A stretch of DNA of 64,000 bases from Sphingopyxis sp. GTDB taxonomy: Bacteria > Pseudomonadota > Alphaproteobacteria > Sphingomonadales > Sphingomonadaceae. Both the position numbers and the translations under genes were made by a program. Shown here one piece after another: positions 60,809-64,000 of the stretch; within the stretch, counting starts at the first letter, position 1; every line of letters begins with the position of its first letter. Location of the stretch: NCBI GenBank assembly GCA_013823985.1, contig PNNB01000070.1, positions 25,039 to 89,038 of the forward strand, written 5' to 3'. Under the pieces are notes generated by a model. It was not told the DNA's origin. It saw only the letters and a program-made list of their open reading frames with translations, and ran no database searches.

Positions 60809-62986
60809 TTACAAAAAGCTATACGGGTCTACATCGACGCCGACGCGGACGCTACGGGGAAATTCCAAACCGCCTAACCATTCACGGATAATGGACTGCA
60901 TTTCCACAGATCGCTGCGCATGTACCAAAAGCCGTTGCCGATACCGTCCGCGCAGCATAGCCAGTGGAGCGGGTGCGGGACCATATATGTACATGCCATC
61001 CGCCTGTGGCGCTGCCCCGCCGATGGCCCGCGCTGCCTCGATCGCTTCGCGTTCGTCTTCGGAGGAGATAATGATGGCCGCAAATCTTCCAAAAGGCGGC
61101 GCACCTGCCGATTTGCGCTGTTCGGTTTCGGCGTCGTAAAAAGCATCCCGGTCTCCAGCAACGAGCGCTGCAATGACGGGATGGTTCGGATTGCGGGTCT
61201 GGATAAAGACTTCGCCGGGCTTTTCACCGCGGCCGGCACGTCCTGCGGCTTGCGCAATCTGCTGAAAGGTGCGTTCCGCGGCGCGTAAATCGCCGCCTTC
61301 CAATCCGAGATCGGCGTCAATAACGCCCACGAGGGTCAGCTCCGGGAAGTGGTAGCCCTTTGTCACCAATTGCGTTCCTATGATGATGTCGACGGCCTTG
61401 CTTTCCACGCGGGCAACGAATTCTGCGGCCTTTTCGGGGGACCACAGGGTGTCTGATGTCGCAACTATCGTTCGCGCATCGGGCAAGAGGCGGTTCACCT
61501 CGTCCGATATCCGCTCAACACCTGGACCACAGGCAACCAATGTTTCCGCCTCGCCGCATTCCGGACATTCTTCGGGCGGGGGCATCACATGGCCGCAATG
61601 GTGACAGGCCAACCGGCGCACCAATCGATGTTCGACCATCCAGCTTGTACAATTGGGGCATTGGAACCGATGCCCGCAAGTCCGGCATAATGTGAGCGGT
61701 GCAAAGCCTCGACGGTTGAGAAACAGCAGGCTTTGCTCGCCCCTTTCCAATCTTTCCTCAAGCGCTTTAAGCAGGGTCGGTGCGATCCAGTGCTGGCGTT
61801 CGGGGGCATCGAGAGTCAGATCGATGGCTTTGATCTCGGGCATTTTGGCGGCGCCGAACCGAGAGGGGATTTCCAGACCCTTGTACCGGCCGATGGCGAC
61901 CATATGACGCGACTCAAGCGCAGGTGTGGCTGACGCCAGAACCACGGGAAAGCCTTCAAACCGCCCGCGCATCACCGCCACATCACGGGCGTGATATCGT
62001 ACACCATCTTCTTGCTTGAAACTGGTCTCATGTGCCTCATCAACGATGATGAGGCCGGGATTTACGAAAGGCAAGAAAAGGGCCGAACGCGCGCCCACCA
62101 GTACCTTGGCATCTCCGTTCGCAATAGCCCGCCATACGCGCCGGCGTTGCGTCGAACGCATATTGGAATGCCAAGTCGCAGGCTCGACTCCGAAGCGTTC
62201 TTCAAACCGTTTCAAAAATGGTTGGGTTAATGCGATTTCGGGTAGCAGGACCAATATCTGTTTTCCAAGCCGCAAGGCTTCAGCGACCGCTTCGAAATAG
62301 GTTTCAGTTTTGCCCGAGCCGGTAACGCCATCAAGCACAAAGGTATTGAATCCGCCATCTCGGACGGCCGATGTCATGACGTCAGCAGCTGCTCGTTGAG
62401 CCTCGTTGAGTTCAGGCGCCGAAAAATCGGGCAAAGGGGCGGGGAAGGGTGTGTCCACGCTGATGGTGACGGGTTCAAATGCGCCCGCTTTGATCAATCC
62501 GCGAATGATATTGTCGCTCACCCCGGCCTCTGCCGCAAGTTCGCGTACTAGACCCTGTGCGCCCTCCAGCGCATCCAAAGCTGCGGCCCGTTGTGGCGTC
62601 AGGCGTGCCGGCTCCAATCCGGTACGGCGATACTCGGTAATGGTGCCAGACGTCGTAAAGGCCGCAGACGACGCAAGAACCATGCGCAACACGGCAGAAT
62701 GCTGGGTTAAATAATAATCTGCGACCCAGTCGACCAAGCGGCGCAATCCCGGCCCGATTGGCGGGCAGTCAACTAAATCAAGGACGTTGCGCAATTTTTT
62801 GGCATCGACAGGTTCGTCGTCAAATATGCGTTCATCCCAGATGACACCGGGCAGCTTTCGCGGTCCCAGCGGTACCATCACCACACAGCCCGGTCCCGCT
62901 TTCATACCGTCGGGCAGACGATAATCGAGCGGGCCGATCGCCTGCGTCAGCAGCACTACTCGGACGCGTTTGGGGGGAGGACTCAT
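60809..62986 (-). CDS. priA: Primosomal protein N' (replication restart helicase)
   Basis: A 725-residue superfamily-2 helicase that restarts stalled replication forks. An N-terminal DNA-binding domain (1-105) and winged helix are followed by Walker A DGVTGSGKTETY, DEAH in IIVDEAHETSF, and a zinc domain with eight cysteines (CRTCGHRFQCPNC, CHHCGH, CPECGE). Helicase motifs continue with RAAERTFQQIAQAAGRAGR. The start at 62986 (MSPPPKRVRV) fits the family N-terminus; a GTG 84 bases earlier is not needed. Confidence 0.96.
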   Translation of the reverse strand: MSPPPKRVRVVLLTQAIGPLDYRLPDGMKAGPGCVVMVPLGPRKLPGVIWDERIFDDEPVDAKKLRNVLDLVDCPPIGPGLRRLVDWVADYYLTQHSAVLRMVLASSAAFTTSGTITEYRRTGLEPARLTPQRAAALDALEGAQGLVRELAAEAGVSDNIIRGLIKAGAFEPVTISVDTPFPAPLPDFSAPELNEAQRAAADVMTSAVRDGGFNTFVLDGVTGSGKTETYFEAVAEALRLGKQILVLLPEIALTQPFLKRFEERFGVEPATWHSNMRSTQRRRVWRAIANGDAKVLVGARSALFLPFVNPGLIIVDEAHETSFKQEDGVRYHARDVAVMRGRFEGFPVVLASATPALESRHMVAIGRYKGLEIPSRFGAAKMPEIKAIDLTLDAPERQHWIAPTLLKALEERLERGEQSLLFLNRRGFAPLTLCRTCGHRFQCPNCTSWMVEHRLVRRLACHHCGHVMPPPEECPECGEAETLVACGPGVERISDEVNRLLPDARTIVATSDTLWSPEKAAEFVARVESKAVDIIIGTQLVTKGYHFPELTLVGVIDADLGLEGGDLRAAERTFQQIAQAAGRAGRGEKPGEVFIQTRNPNHPVIAALVAGDRDAFYDAETEQRKSAGAPPFGRFAAIIISSEDEREAIEAARAIGGAAPQADGMYIYGPAPAPLAMLRGRYRQRLLVHAQRSVEMQSIIREWLGGLEFPRSVRVGVDVDPYSFL

Positions 62987-63091
62987 TGTAGCGATATAGG
63001 CACGCAATTGCGACGCGTCACCAATTAGCACAATGCGTTCATGGAATTGGCAGCCGATTGCTGTTACCACGGTTGCGGAGGAGACCTATAA

Positions 63092-63772
63092 ATGACCCTA
63101 TGCACCCATCGTCGCCAAATTCTGCTTTCGGGGGCCGCGCTCGCTACTTTGATGTTGCCGGGCTGCCAGAGCATGCCTGCGTTCAGCCTCACCGAAGCAA
63201 TCCGACGATTGCTGACGATCGCGTCGCAAAATGCCTTTGCTCTTTTGCTGCAACCGGGTGGATTTTACGACAATTCGGTAGCACGTATTTCTTTGCCGGA
63301 CCGCCTGGGCGGGGAGCGTGGAACGGGTATTCTGTCTGTGGTTCTGCAGAGCCGCCAGTTTCGCGACCGCTTGCAGCGTCAGTTGAACCGTGCAGCAGAA
63401 AAAGGCGCCGAACGGGCGGCGCCTTTAGTGGCCGATGCCGTTCGCAATATCAGTATCGAAGATGCCGCATCGCTCGTGCGCGGTGGGCCGCAAGCAGCGA
63501 CCGCTTTTTTGCGCGGAAAAATGGGACCGGCGCTTCTTGAATCGATGCTGCCGGGCATTTCTGACGGTTTGCGTCTGTTTGATGATCAAATCATCAGTCA
63601 GGCTGTTAGGTCTGTTGCAGGCTTCGACGTCGCCGCATTGGCACAGGATATCACTCGAAAGGCAGATGACAGCATCTGGGCCGCAATCGGATTGGAAGAA
63701 TCTGCAATTCGCGCAGATCCTCAAAAAACAAATGATCCACTGTTGATCGGCGTGTTTGGGTTGGTGCGGTAA
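63092..63772 (+). CDS. DUF4197 lipoprotein-like protein
   Basis: A 226-residue protein with a signal sequence ending in the lipobox LPGC (residues 22-25). The DUF4197 domain shows the pattern LTEAIRRLLTIASQNAF, a GGFYDN segment and FLRGKMGPALLESMLP. GGAGGAGA is about 7 bases before the ATG. It is divergent from priA and 85 bases before a transaldolase-family gene. Function unknown. Confidence 0.85.
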   Translation: MTLCTHRRQILLSGAALATLMLPGCQSMPAFSLTEAIRRLLTIASQNAFALLLQPGGFYDNSVARISLPDRLGGERGTGILSVVLQSRQFRDRLQRQLNRAAEKGAERAAPLVADAVRNISIEDAASLVRGGPQAATAFLRGKMGPALLESMLPGISDGLRLFDDQIISQAVRSVAGFDVAALAQDITRKADDSIWAAIGLEESAIRADPQKTNDPLLIGVFGLVR

Positions 63773-63857
63773 TTTACCGTTGAACGGACTTGGATTCCCA
63801 AGGCTTTGTTACTAGGCAAGGAACACGATTCCAATCCGATTGAAAGCAACACCTATT

Positions 63858-64000
63858 ATGAAATTTTTTGCCGACACAGCCGAAATTGACGACATCAAGG
63901 AACTGGCGGCGACAGGTTTGCTGGATGGAGTGACGACCAATCCGTCGTTGATAGCCAAGTCGGGCCGCGACTTTATCGAGGTGACGAGGGAGATCTGCTC
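63858..64000 (+). CDS. Transaldolase / fructose-6-phosphate aldolase family, 5' part
   Basis: The gene starts at 63858 and runs past the window end. The 47 residues seen begin [20 protein letters not shown] and continue with [13 protein letters not shown], the N-terminal barrel strand and signature of the small transaldolase (TalC/FSA) family with the catalytic-site Asp at 6. It moves three-carbon units in the pentose phosphate pathway or acts as an aldolase; the two cannot be told apart from this part. Confidence 0.93.
   Translation, partial: MKFFADTAEIDDIKELAATGLLDGVTTNPSLIAKSGRDFIEVTREIC

Overview
The window reads as chromosome of an alphaproteobacterium, most likely of the order Sphingomonadales. 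The basis is the set of gene types seen together (large TonB receptor, S9/M1/M61-type exported peptidases, DUF4197, DUF4112, quinone-type PyrD, sphingomonad-style short lipoproteins, REPIN-like repeats built on a GTCACCCTGAAC core) and a moderately high G+C background. No rRNA operon, phage structural genes or CRISPR array is present.

Layout. (1) 1-5.1 kb: an ECF42-type sigma factor with its DGPF/YciI partner and a small membrane protein, facing a nitric-oxide sensor (H-NOX) translationally coupled to a GAF-GGDEF-EAL cyclic-di-GMP enzyme. (2) 5.4-21.5 kb: a 16-kb integrated element at the 3' end of tRNA-Thr(GGT). A 48-bp identical copy of the tRNA 3' half lies at each end (5421-5468 and 21439-21486). 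Inside are a 1581-residue RTX/cadherin secreted protein with its type I ABC exporter and HlyD adaptor, a tyrosine integrase, a VirE-type P-loop protein, a DUF4230 protein and an A+T-rich unknown-group reverse transcriptase placed next to the attachment site. (3) 21.6-39.7 kb: ordinary chromosome (AraC regulator, pyrD, ggt, acyl-CoA ligase, M1 peptidase, tlyA, sppA, ppa, M61 peptidase, hisS, prfA) with two REPIN-like repeats and, at 32.0 kb, an 18-codon ORF whose ribosome binding site matches the whole 16S 3' tail. (4) 39.9-47.4 kb: four minus-strand genes joined by ATGA overlaps (sulfoquinovosidase, LacI regulator, aldo/keto reductase, SsuD-like flavin monooxygenase), with a divergent TonB-dependent receptor. 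(5) 47.7-64 kb: BlaI/M56 regulator pair, MBL hydrolase, nadA-nadC, RNase T2, a second DUF4230 protein, then a minus-strand run priA - PBP1 - trypsin-like protease - solute-binding lipoprotein - DUF4112, and finally DUF4197 and a transaldolase-family gene cut by the window end.

How the parts work together. The clearest accessory system is region 4. The GH31 enzyme carries the residues that recognise the sulfonate of sulfoquinovose, and the reductase and monooxygenase next to it fit the oxidative desulfurisation (SMO) route. The gene set differs from the Agrobacterium type by having a TonB receptor beside it and no ABC importer or flavin reductase. The second system of interest is the tRNA-Thr island with its reverse transcriptase, a candidate for phage defence. 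The third is the H-NOX/c-di-GMP pair, which would link nitric oxide to surface behaviour. All functions are inferred from sequence features read by eye; no searches were run.
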